A DNA stretch of 64,000 nt, taken from Vitrella brassicaformis. Taxonomy: Eukaryota; Sar; Vitrellaceae. The stretch spans positions 76,586-140,585 of the forward strand of contig CDMY01000869.1 in the NCBI GenBank assembly GCA_001179505.1, read 5' to 3'. Every line of letters starts with the position of its first letter. Position 1 is the first letter of the stretch. The notes under the pieces are model-generated. The model ran no database searches, was not told the DNA's origin, and was given only the letters and a program-made list of their open reading frames with translations. Positions 20,853 through 32,700 of the stretch are shown here, piece by piece. The translations under genes were made by a program, and so were the position numbers.

Positions 20853-23800
20853 TCACACGCTGAGCTGATCAATCTCCAGTGTATCCTTCCGCAGTGGCGG
20901 CAGGGGCTCTCTCGGCGGCGGGGGCTGCGACCCACGCAGCAGCCTTGCGGGAAACCAGCTCTTGGCCAGCCGGTCTCTCTCATCTGCCTCCTCCTTCTGA
21001 CGCCTCTTCTCCTCGGCAACCTCAACAAGAAGTGTTCTCCACTGGTGGTGCCCTAGCACCTCCTGCCGAGAGAGGCCGGGGAAGTTGGTGGCGAAGACAG
21101 AGAGGTCCTGCTCGGTGATACGTGATCGTGACGCCTCACGGAGGCCCATCAAATAGGTCACATGAGGGTCGAAACACTGACCTGAATGAATGAATCAAGT
21201 GGGAGAGAACATGGGAGTGCAGCGTATGTGTTCATCGATTGATTGCGTTGTCCTCCCGTCCGTCCTTACCCCATGTAGCGTTCCACACTCGAGTGGCTCT
21301 GGCTTTCGCCTCGCCGGCTGGCATATGTCCCATGCTCTCGAGGCGCCGTCCTGCCCTCGACTGTGCCTCAGCAACCTCCACTGAGACGCCTAGCTTCTCC
21401 CCTATGTCGCTGAAGCACCGCTCCAGCTCGCCCCTCAAGTCGTCGGGGCTCTCATACTCGAGGGTCGTGTCCTGATCTCATACATATCCATCCGCATGCA
21501 CATCCACACGCACACAGGGCAATGCATGTCTCTGTCCTTGTCGGCGTGTGTGCATACATCTGCGATGTCTCTGAGCCGCGGCACCGCCTCGCGCAGGCAC
21601 TCATCCTGGGCCTCCACGTGGCCCTTCTGAAAGAGATGCTCGGCTGCCTTGGCGGGCGTGAGCGTCCGCAGGGTGGGGCACGACACGAGACACAACAGCT
21701 GACAGACAAGGGGGGGGAGGGAGGCCATGCAGGCAGGCGGACGTTGATTTGTGCACTGGCCGCCGTCCTTGCTTCGTGTATGTGTGTGTGTACCTGTGCG
21801 ACGGCCTCTGCGGGGAATGGTGCGTACTGCACACATGTATGGAAGTGGGCGATGTCCTCATCCGTCAGCAGTCGCATGTCCTCCTCTAAGCCCAACTGAC
21901 ATTACAACCACCCACAAGACAGACACCAATCGCCGTGTGCCACGGCCACCTTTGGTGAATCACCTCTGGCTCTCCATGCGCTTCAGCTTTGCCGCACAGC
22001 CATGTTAGAACCGACCCAACCACAGTCTTGAGGGACAAGAGCAGAAACACCAGTGCCACGGCCAAGTAAGCCACCAGGACAGCCACAGCAGCCCCAACAC
22101 AGCCCGACTGTACAAGTATTCCAACCATGAGAAAAAGCGACACAGCGACGGGCGGGGGACCTGATTCTCCGGGGTGGCGTAGTGCGCCGCAAGGAAGCCC
22201 CACGAGGCGACGAGCACAGCAAATAGCCCGGCATTCTCAAGCTGATTCAATGTCGCCCACCTGCAATCAATGCAAAGTGGCCACACGTACTCATCTCGAG
22301 ACATCATGCCATGCAGCCACACACCTTGGCTCAGCAGCTGGCCTTACCTGTTTGTCCACAGTGTGTCGTCAAACGGTCTGCACACCGACTGCACCCCGAA
22401 CACCAGCGCACAGGCCAGCACCATCACCACGAGCTTCCCGCCCCTGTCCGCATAATAAAGAGCACACAGAAAAGTGAAAACCCACACCTGAACACGCACG
22501 ACGTACGTATAAGCGGTCGTCTTCACACTCCCCGACCCCCGTCCACAGGCATGCACCTGAATATGGCCCATGCCTCCCACATGTAGAATCTCGGCTGGTA
22601 GCCCATCATGAGGTACCCCAGGGCCCGCCTGTACCGCGGCCGGTGCCTTGCTCGCCCCACGAGGCCCATGCTGACGGACACGACGGTGGGGAAAGCGACG
22701 GTGTATGCGAGTACGCCTGGTGTGGCGAAGGATGCGATGAGGTGGAGGTGACGGTCCTCGCCGCAGAATATGTCGGGGTCGGCCACCAGCCGATGGCGGC
22801 CGTCGGCAAACTCTCTGTATTCACAGAGACGACGGACACACAGATGGATGTGCCGTGCCAATGATGGGCTTGCGTGTATGTGTGCGTGGATTGGCCTCGA
22901 TGTACCTACCTGCATTGCCATGCGAGTGAGTAGTATCGCGTCGCAGGGCTGTAGCACAGATACAGCCACACAAGGCTGGATAACACGAAGGAGCCTGTAG
23001 GGCCAACAGAGAAAAAAAGAGAGTGAAGGCTGTTCTGTCTCCACATTTAATTTTGCCATACATACAAGTGACATTTCTGGCGAGTTCCTTGATGCTGATG
23101 GCACCATGGTACTGTCTGTACACCCGCACGCCCACATAGTACGCCAGCCACCCAACCACAATGACGCCCAGGCCAGCGAAAGGGGCAATCACCAATACGC
23201 GCAGATGGATGCCGTACGCTGAGGGGCTGCAGGCAACAACGCAACAAGCAGCGATATGCATATCAGATGCATTCATGGGTGCGCCTGACGTGCTGGTTTG
23301 GTCGACCGCCTCTTGGCCCGGCCGCTCGTCGATGGCCTGGGTCTCGTTAGATCCCGTCTGCAGCCGACAGATGCCTTCAGTAATTTCCCTCTCGGTCAAC
23401 GGGGCATTGGCGAGACAGTCCCAGGCCATGGGCCACTAACACAGACACACAGGGAGGGAGACACCACACATAGGCTCGCTCATGGAATCTACCTGTGTGT
23501 GTGTGTGGCCCTACCTCCTGTCCGAAGGGAATGTTGCTGTGGGCGTAGCGGATGGAGGACGACACCATGGCGACATTCTCCTCGGTGGCAAAGGGAGGAT
23601 CGTATCTGGGTGCATGAAAAGATGGATGGATGGAGACATACAACCAGCGGTCGATCGATTGACTGGCTGAGTCAGTCGGTGAGGGAATGAGCGAATCGTC
23701 CGGCTTACGCGATGCAGGCCGCGAGTGTGAGGACATGGAAGATGATCCGCAGCTGGATCAGCCAGATGTGGAACTGCATAAAGACGACATACATGCATGG

Positions 23801-25094
23801 CGTGGATGGGTGGGTGCGCTCGTGTGTCGCCTCTTGAGTCAGTCACCTCCAGCTTCTTGGGCGTGGGCTCTATGTGGATGATGGTCACCAGGTAGGTGAC
23901 TCCACCGACATACAATATCACTACTGCCAAAGGAGGCGGACAGAACGGAACAACAGGCTACAACGTGTGATGGATGCGCTCAGACCGTGTGTGTGTTGGT
24001 CACTGACCTACCTCACCGAGAGCGAATCCGACAGCCCCCGCCACCCTATCGGCCGTCCCGGGGCAGCTCTGGCACAGACCATCCGACGAGTACCTCCTCG
24101 TCAAACCAGCCTCGCAGTTGAAACACAACACTCCTGACACACACACACGCGTCAAGTCAACACACCCTCATTGCCCCAGCAGGCTGGCATCGTGAAACGC
24201 TGGCTGACCTTGGTGCTCCGGCATGCATTGTGAGCACTGCATGCAGGTCTCGTGGATGGGGCACCGCTCGTACGCAATGGGGTGGACGGTATCGTTGACA
24301 CTCAAGGGATCGACCACAGAGTACCAGCCCCCACCGGACAACACGGGGTCTGTCTGTCACGTCACCAAGCAGGAGACAGACATCTCAAACCACGACAAGA
24401 GCGTCCAGCCCACTCAGCCCCACCTTGCACAGCGGCGTGGTGGATGCATTGGCGGGTCCGGGACAGTATACGTCCCCCTTGCACGGCTTACATCCGCCCT
24501 CCTGCCCCTCCTTACGGAAACCCGCCAGGCACCGGCACGAGGAGACCATTCGGCTTCCAACCTCATCCAGGGTGGCAGAGTGAGGGGGACACTGACAATT
24601 GACAGACAACACAGAACAAAGACCAAAGCAGCACCGACAACCATCGAGGCATTCTTATGTAGGGCCCCTCTTTGCTGACACCTCACCGGAAGACACTCGA
24701 CCGACGCGTAGCCTGGAGCGTACGTGTCGGCAGGGCATGGCTCGCAAGCACTCCGAGATGTGTTTGAGAAGGTGCCAGGAGAGCAGGGGCTGCATGGGCC
24801 AGCCACCAAAGGAGGCGGCGGGCCGCCGGCAATGGGAGGAATCGATGTGACTGAATCGTTGGCCAGCCGCTCAGTGTAGCCGGGCGGACACTCGGTCGCC
24901 GCTGCCGTCTGGAGGAACCGGGGCAGCCAGACTGTTGCCTTGGAATGAGTCCCTCCCTCTTCCACATGCGTCGGCCACCCATCCATGATTCCATAGAGTT
25001 GCCAGGCTGAGGGCCACTCTGGCGAGGCTCCCCCAACACACAGGGACACCAAGCAAGCAGCAACCAGCAGCAAGCACGCCTCAATTGGGAGCAT
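20853..25094 (-). CDS. Cys-rich multi-pass membrane protein (receptor- or channel-like)
   Basis: The ATG at 25094 opens a clear signal peptide MLPIEACLLLVAACLVSLC. The ectodomain carries ephrin-receptor/GCC2-GCC3-like Cys repeats: ECPPGYTERL, CSPCSPGTFSNTSRSACEPC, CPADTYAPGYASVECLP, SSCRCLAGFRKEGQEGGC and KPCKGDVYCPG (about 24900-24250). At least eight hydrophobic segments follow, for example VVILYVGGVTYLVTIIH (23925), VLVIAPFAGLGVIVVGWLAYY (written across 23190-23110), FVLSSLVWLYLCY (22990), ATPGVLAYTVAFPTVVSVSMG (22720), KLVVMVLACALVFGVQ (22430), LFAVLVASWGFLAA (22230) and VLVAYLAVALVFLLLSL (22060). The C-terminal tail is helical and charged (EEKRRQKEEADERDRLAK), ending at the stop 20853. 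Such Cys-rich/multi-TM architecture is common in alveolates. Ligand and transport activity are unknown. Confidence 0.7.
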
Positions 25095-25161
25095 TCTCTT
25101 GACTGTTTGGCGCAACGGCCGTTTGTGCGAGCTTAGCTGCAGGGCTGCTTTCCCCCCAGTC
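25095..25161. promoter_or_regulatory. Very short divergent spacer (67 bp)
   Basis: The two start codons at 25094 (minus) and 25162 (plus) are only 67 bases apart. The core promoters and 5' leaders must overlap, or one start lies in the other's leader. No TATA-like box was seen. Confidence 0.4.
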
Positions 25162-26028
25162 ATGTTGCCGCTCGTTGTGCCGTTCATCTTGGCCTGCCTG
25201 AGCCACACTGATGCATTCACTTGGAGATCTCCCGTTTCGTGGCATCATGATGCGAGGCGGTCTGCGGCGCGGCCTCTGCAGGCGTCTCTGCGGGGGTTGC
25301 AGCAGATCGATGCCACGCTGAGGCTCAAAGAGGGGGTCCAGGAGGTGCTCACGGACCTCCTTTCTCAGGAGAAGATGACCAGCGAGGTACGAGGGAGGCA
25401 CATGGTGGGTCACACATCCTTAAGATGAGATGCGCAATTTTTTTGGATGTGAGCGTTTCCTTCCCTCAGGTGTGCCAGGTGACAACGGCTGAGTCGGCAG
25501 AGTTCACCGGTGGGCACTTACACACAGCAGCGAACTCTCGCGGACAGATCTTCCGTTGGTTGCCTCTCATGTGTTCTTGATTGAGGTATTCAGGACTGCT
25601 GTTTGAGCCTCAGCCATACAGCATATCGACTCGCCACGGGATGCCGCAGGAGATGGAGCACTACCATTTCGACCCATCCTACGCCATCGTCACCGTCCCC
25701 GCCACCATTATGTTCAAGGCCAAGTGCCTCAGCCCATCACGACTGTGTGCCGTCTTCAAGGTCAGCGAGTGTGTCTTAAAACAGGAGGGGAGCAAGCGAT
25801 TGATTGATTGTGGGTCTCTGGGTGCAGGTGTCTGGCGTGAAGGACCTCAGCAAGGTGACGCCAAAGACTTCTTCGCTATCGTCGCTTGAGCAGCCTCCTG
25901 CGACAGCCGGACAAGACAGGAAGGTGGTTGATGTTGATGAGAGTGACAGTGGTGGGTTGCCATGGGCGTCTGACGAGGGGGACGAGGCCTTGCTTGATGA
26001 TCTTACCGTGCCCTACACGGTGAAATGA
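25162..26028 (+). CDS. Small protein with predicted bipartite plastid leader
   Basis: The ATG at 25162 gives the signal peptide MLPLVVPFILACLSHTDA. Phe follows at the likely cleavage site, then an Arg/Ser-rich stretch TWRSPVSWHHDARRSAARP, the pattern of secondary-plastid targeting. Exons are 25162-25386, 25470-25509, 25594-25760 and 25828-26028, all with GT-AG borders and consistent phases. The mature part reads LQQIDATLRLKEGVQEVL, then LLFEPQPYSISTRHGMPQEM, YAIVTVPATIMFKAKCL and VSGVKDLSKVTPK. It has an acidic Asp/Glu/Ser tail ending VPYTVK. I recognise no family. It shares a 67-bp divergent promoter with the Cys-rich membrane protein. Confidence 0.7.
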
Positions 26029-26719
26029 GGAGGGCGGGCTGATTGACGGCAGAATGCATTTATGTAGTACGTACGGCAGACGAGCCGAGACGGTAAGATG
26101 TGTTCTGCCTGCGCTATGTGGATCCCAACTGGGACGCATTCATTCACTGAGAGTCACACCTGTGTTCGTTATATAATGGTACACCCATGCATGCCTGCAC
26201 GTCTGCATCATGGCATGGCATCGCTTAAACTTCAACTCCAGCTTCACTCACTCACTCACTCAGATTGGAAAACGCACCACACCGCGGACAGACAGGGCAA
26301 GGAAGGAAAACGCATTCGAATGTGTGTACCTAGCTACGTACACGCGCTTGTGTGTATGTTATGTGAGAAGGCTCGACTCACTCTCATTGCAATCTGTTTA
26401 GCACGGGAGGGAACAAAGGGCAGGCACAGGACGATGACTGACGTACGGGTGGGATGGATGGAGAAAAACGTGGAGGAAGAAAAGGCGAACAATGTATGTA
26501 TGCATGGCTTCCTTCCTTACACTTCCATACAGCCTACCTAGCCCAGCCCCCCTCTACAGCTAGCTGACCTGACGACGATCTAAAGCCATACATCACCCAC
26601 CCCAGCCAGCCCACACACGCACCGTAGCCACACAGCCATGGATGTGATGCACCACATGACACACACACATTTAGCCAGCCTTTCCTGCAGATCACCAATC
26701 AGTCAGCCCAATCAGTCAG
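26029..26719. other. Convergent spacer
   Basis: Low-complexity CACT, CAGT and GATG runs. One 148-codon plus frame at 26098-26541 has no protein-like pattern and is not called. Confidence 0.5.
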
Positions 26720-29700
26720 TCAGAGTAAGTGTCCCGGTTCGATCCGTCTGAGGGACCTCAGGAGCGTCTCGTACTTCTTCTGCTCCTTGTCGGCATGGCC
26801 GCCGCCGCTCTTGCGAGACACGAACTCGGCGTCGTTGGCGTCATCGCCCCCCTCCACCCACTTGTCCCGGACACGCATAATCTGCTCCTCCCATGTACCC
26901 TGATGGATGAATGGATGAATGACCGGATGATCGGATGATTGGCTGGCTGGCTGCCCTACGTGCGTTGGTGACCTACCCGCAGAATGACGTGTTCCACATG
27001 CACCGTCCTGAGTGCGCCCACACGGTGCGCCCTCGATATCACCTGCTTCTCGACGTCTACACACAACACACACGGACTCGTACCGTACGTGTACAGAGAG
27101 AGTGACGCCACCAGACAGGCATCATGCGTTCTGCCCTTCCTTACTGTAGTCGAGTACAGGGTCGAGGATGAATACGTGTGAGGCGCATGAGAGGTCCAGT
27201 CCGTGGCTGCCCAGCTCCACACTCAGCAGCAGCACAGACACCTCGGGACACGACGTGAACCGCTCTATGGCCACCTTGCGCTCGTTCGGCGGGGCCTGCA
27301 TCAATCAAGGCACACACGACACGAGACAGACACGCAGTAGAAAGGATGGAGACATCGCTTAGCGAGAGGAAGGCCTGCCTGCCGTGTGCTGTGCTTTGTT
27401 GCCTGCCTGACTTACCTTTGGATAGAACTTGGCACAAGCGATACCTTTCTCAGCAAGCACCGTCGCAGCACACCTGACGACAGCAAGCAACCAAGCCCAC
27501 CCCACCACAGCACCGCCAGATCCACCCCCACCCGTTTGCTTCCTTCCTTCGTTTCCCACCCCTGGTCATCGTCTCCACTCACCACAGCTGTTCCCACACC
27601 TGGGACACTACCAGCAGCTTCGGCTTCCGCCTTTTCCAGTGCAGCCGCCTCAAATGTGCCAGAGGGCGGTTGTTGGGCCCCAGGTCGCCCTTCTCGGCCT
27701 CCCTCACGCACTCGAGGATCCGCCGCACCACGTAACGCAGCTTGGAGCTGTGCTCGATCCACGCACGCTCCACATCGTCCATCGGACCGTCACACGTCAT
27801 CAAATCGGCCTGCTGGCTCAGCTGCTGCTGCTGCTGCTGGGTGGCCGAAGCTGATGCTGATGCTGAGGCGGGTGTGGATGTGGACCGCAGGATCTTGACC
27901 TCGATGGACTTGGCCGTGTCGTCAATGGTGGTGGACGGGGGGCTGGGCAGACACGAGAGGGCATCGGTGGATGAGGCGGCCGTCGACACCCCCTGGCTGC
28001 TGTGGGAGGGCGAGTGAACCAACGCAGATGCCGACGCCGATGCCGACGCGGACGACGATCCGCCACTCGTGAATGGCGACCCAGTGGTCACATCAGGGGA
28101 GCCGCTATCCAGCGATACCAGCGCCATCCTCTCGGTCCCCGAGTCGTCGGAGGTGCGCTGCCTCGTGACGGCCCCCAGCCCCTCGCCCCCGTGATGGTGA
28201 TGATGCTCCCTGCTGTCTTTGGCGCCCTTCAAGGTCTTCCTGTTGGTGTGGCCGCGGTTGGTGGTGCGGATCTGGGAGGGCTTCCGTGAGAAGGATATCT
28301 GGCCGCTGAACTTGAGCAGCAGCCGGCCCCTGCCGCTGGTGGCTGGGGGAACGGCCGGGAGGGGGGAGGACATCTCGTCGTCATCACCGGTTGGGTGGCC
28401 ATGGTGCGTGTGGGGCGGGGGCGGCTGGATGGGCGGTGGGGGCATGGGGAGGGGCATTGGCATGGCGATGGCCTGCAGGGCCTGGGTCTGGGTCATGGTC
28501 ATCATGTGCAGGGGGGGATGGCCCTGCTGGATGGCGCCGACCTGCTGACCCTGACCCTGCTGCTGTTGCTGTTGCTGCTGCTGCTGCTGCTGTGTGATCA
28601 CCTCAGAGAGCCGACCGATCTCGCGCTGCAAGAGAATATACACACACACACATAGACGTGGTGCAGATGGTCAAGAAAGTGGGTGGGCATCTTGACCATT
28701 GCGTTTTTGTTTCTCGAGAGGTATGCGGCCTTGACGACTCGTGGCGGCTCGGGTGTGTGTTCGATGGGCGGCTGCAGTCTGTCGAAGAAGTCAGCCTCGA
28801 AAGGGTTGGCCTCGCCGCACTCGGGCATCGGACACGTACGCTGCACTCCACGACGCAGCAGCTGACGGCACGGCATGCACACACCACACACACACACACA
28901 CGAGACAGCAGACGACAGACGATGCGGCGATGGTGCGTGGATGGGTGTGGGTGTGGGTGTGTATGTACCTACCTGGCCGGTGAGGGGGTCTCTCCGTGAG
29001 AGGCACTCGGTGCAGCTGAGGTGCAGGTGGGGACACGGCATGATCAGAGGGAACCGCACACGACCGTGGCCTGCACGCACACACACACACGGGGGGCAGA
29101 TACATCCTCATCCTGCCGTTGTCTGTCTGTGTCTGTGTCAGTCTGTCTGTCTGTCTGTACATTTGTCGCATTGAAATGTCTGCCGCTCGTGGGAATTCAC
29201 AGCCTCGCACATCTACACACAAAAGAGGCAAGATAATCCATCCACACCGCCTCCCTCCCTCCCTGCAGGTCAGTCAGGTACCTACCTGTTCGATTCTGCG
29301 TAAGCTGTCCTCTGTGAATTGGTAAGGCGGCCTGAGCCAGCAGTACTGCGATGGTGGCGGGAGGGGCGGCAGGCCCGCCAAGGTCGCCGGCGACAGGTGG
29401 TGCACGAACTGACTCGGGTTCTTACGATCAAATGTCAGCTGCATGCACACACACGCCATACACAGCGACACATCACATGGGGTGTGCGTGCGTACTCTTT
29501 CGAGGGGATGTGTGGGTGTGTTGGATTGTGTGGTTGGTTGAAGCTTTGCTGCAGTGGTGCACTGCAGTGCACTGCATACCATGTAGATGGTTTCGCGTAT
29601 GAAGTTTGGGTGTATGTTGAGGTTGCTGTGGCTGGGGAAGGCGCACGCGTTGCGCAGATTCCATATCGCCTCGTCAGCACGCTTCCGGTTCGCTGAACCA

Positions 29701-32700
29701 GCAGAGCCACACAGCAACACACTGTCACTGCCGGCTGTGCTGTGTGCGTGTCTGTCTGCACACATAACATACCTGGGTGCAGCAGACTGTCTGGGTTGCT
29801 TCTCTCGTATAGTGTGCAGAAGAGGTTGCGCATGACGATCTCCACTATGTCGTTGTAGCTGTTGCGCTCAACCTACACACACACACGTGGTGTGGTGTAT
29901 TGTGTTGCGTTGTCGTGCTCACCTCGTCCGGCGTGAGTTGAATCTCTGTTTGTTTGAGTGGTGGCAGAAACTGCACCTTGGCCTTGCAGTGCCGGATGAC
30001 CACACCTCGCAGCGCCTGGTACAGACGGAACCCTCCAACCACCTCACCACGCTCAAACCTGTCACAAAAGGGTAGGAAAATAGTGCTGTGACCTTTTGGC
30101 GCGCTCTCTCTCTCACTCTGTGTGAGTGTGTGTGTTTGTGTTTGAGTGCTGTGCTCTTACGGTCTTCTGATTTGCGCGACGAATGCGGGGAGTGGTTTGG
30201 TGTTTTGCTGTATGTATGTGGCCTTGTCGAAGGGGACGGCCAGGGGATGTTTGAGGAACCAGAGGAGACTGCACAGACTCGTGAGCCCCTCCTTGGTGGC
30301 GCGGGGGTGGGGCGTCCCCGTCATGATCCACCTGATAGATAGGCACACACAACACAGAGAGGGAAAGGATCCTTCAACGCCTCTGTGTGTGTGTGTGTGT
30401 GTGTGTGTACCTCCGTTCGCAGACGAGTTCTCTGCAGAGGTCGGCATGGTGGGCCTCGACTGAGGAGCCCATGACGTGGCCCTCGTCTATCACCATCCGC
30501 AGCCAATACACACCCAACAGAGGCGACTGACGCCTGCACGCACACACACACACATAAACACACACACACACACACCCCGCCATGCACTCACTTATCGCTG
30601 TGTGCTCATGACATTTCCTTTCTCACACTCACCTGTCGAGATATTCCCTCTGCCTCAGCCGCGACATCCCCCTTTGCTGCTGCTGCTGAGTGGTAGGGCT
30701 CTCGTATTCGAGAGCATGGTCGTCCCCCGTCACGTCTTCATCGACGTCCATATCCACATCACTCACGTCCCCCGACTGGTCGAACTCAGGCGCCATACAA
30801 CCACTCGGCCACTGGACGGGCACGTACAGGTCGTTGCCAGGGGTGGATGAGTCGATGACCGGCTGGGCGTGGCCGTCGGGCGACAGTGTGATGGGATGCA
30901 TCAGGACCTGCTGCTGCACGGCGTGTGTGACGGCGGTCTTGCGTCTCTTAAGGCTGCGGGCGTGGGCGTGGTGGGCCCGCCGCTGGAGGGCCGCCTGCTG
31001 CCTCGCTCTGTCCCACACGATCTGGTCCACCGAATTGGCCTCGGCCCTCTGGCCCACCTCCGGCACGGTGATGCGCTCGGGCGACGCCATGTCAGTCGAG
31101 TTGCGCTTGCGGACTCTCTCTGAGAAAGGAAAGACACACGGATTGACGGGGGAGGGTGTGCAGTGTCCGACGTACGTGCGTACCAGTGGTTTTGTGCGGG
31201 ATGAAGTTCTGCTTTTTGCATTTTTTGTATTCGTGTGTGAGGACATTTTGGGCGATGATGACGAGGAGGCATGAGGCCAGCTCGAAGCGGCTGGGGATCC
31301 TGGCCTTGGTGCTGGCTATCACCAGGATACGATCTGATGGATGGATGGACGGACGCACAGACAGACAGACAGACAGACAGACAAGGGAGTGTGCCCGTGG
31401 TGTGTGTGAAATTCCCCTGTGTGTGTGTGCCTGACTCTGTGTGTGTACCTTTGAACATGTCCCCGAACCATTTCTTGACCTCCGCCACCCAGTGATCCAC
31501 CATGTGGGGCGGCACAACCTGTACGAAAACCCACACAGGGCAGCAACGCACATTCTGGCGTCTCGTCTCGTGTCCTCCCCCACCCTCCCCCCGCCCAAGC
31601 CTCTCGTCTCTCACCACGAGTGTCGCCCTGGAGAGCACCAGGGGCAGCTCAGCACACCGCCGCAGAAGCATGCCGTCCTTGATAGTGCGGCTCACACCAC
31701 CCACACCCACACCCCCACTGTTGATACCACCTCCATCGCCGTCGCGAGATCGCCCCCGGGTGCGCCGCTGCTGCTGCTGTTGTAGCTTGAGTCGTATGCT
31801 CCTCTGGCCCAGCGGCAGATCGTCGCTCCACTCATCCCCCTGACCCTGATCTGGGTCGGGGTCTGTCTGGTCGGCCATCATGGCCAATGCATTGGTGGGA
31901 GGGGAGGGAGAGGGGGAGGGGTCCGGGGAGGGGGTGAGCGCGGGGGTGGGCGCGGTGGCGACCATCATCCCTTCTGCCAGATGCTGCTGCAATGGAAATG
32001 GCAACGGCAGTGGCAAAGATGGCTGTGGCTGTGGCTGTGGTTGGGGGAGGGGGAGGGGGAGGGAAAGGGGAGGGAAAGAGGCAGCGCTTTCTCCTCCTCC
32101 TCCTGCTGCTGCTGGTGGTGGTGGTGGTAGTGCTGTTGCGGTACTCACGTCGATGTCTCGAGCATGCTGGGGAGTCTCGTCGCGTGACGAGTCGACAGCA
32201 GGCATAGACACGTCCCTGCCCGACTGCTCCCGGGACAACGGCGGCTTGGATGAAGTGCCGGGGCTTTTGCTGGGCGGTGAGAGAATGTCCGCCAGGGCCT
32301 CGATCTGCGGCGGTAGAGAGATCGATGCCGAGCCGGTCAGGGACGATATCTGAAGGCAAAACGAGACGCACACAGAGGTGGGGGATGGGCGTATCCCCCA
32401 GCCGTATTGCTCATGTCTGGCTGATCCGCTCACTGACCTGCCTGGCCCCCTCGAGTGCGCCATCAGGCATGACGAGCGTCACATTGCCGCCGTTCCAGTT
32501 CCATCGACACAGCGCCCTGTGCCACGAGGGCGGGCTCGTCAACGCTGCGTTGCGACCCCTCGACCGCTTCTTGGCCCCCTTGCCCGCCTTGCCGCCCCCA
32601 CCACCGCCCCGCGTGTGTGTGGGGTGAAGGAGTGGGTTGCGATGGGGGTCCTCAAACGCACTGGGGGTGCCTGCAGACGGCAAACATCATGGTCGTACGG

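Noticed and set aside
30901-32463. Unbroken 520-codon minus frame taken as a single exon
   Set aside because: It lies in the SNF2 gene but mixes true exons with intronic CA-repeat translation. It is only partly coding and is covered by the SNF2 entry.
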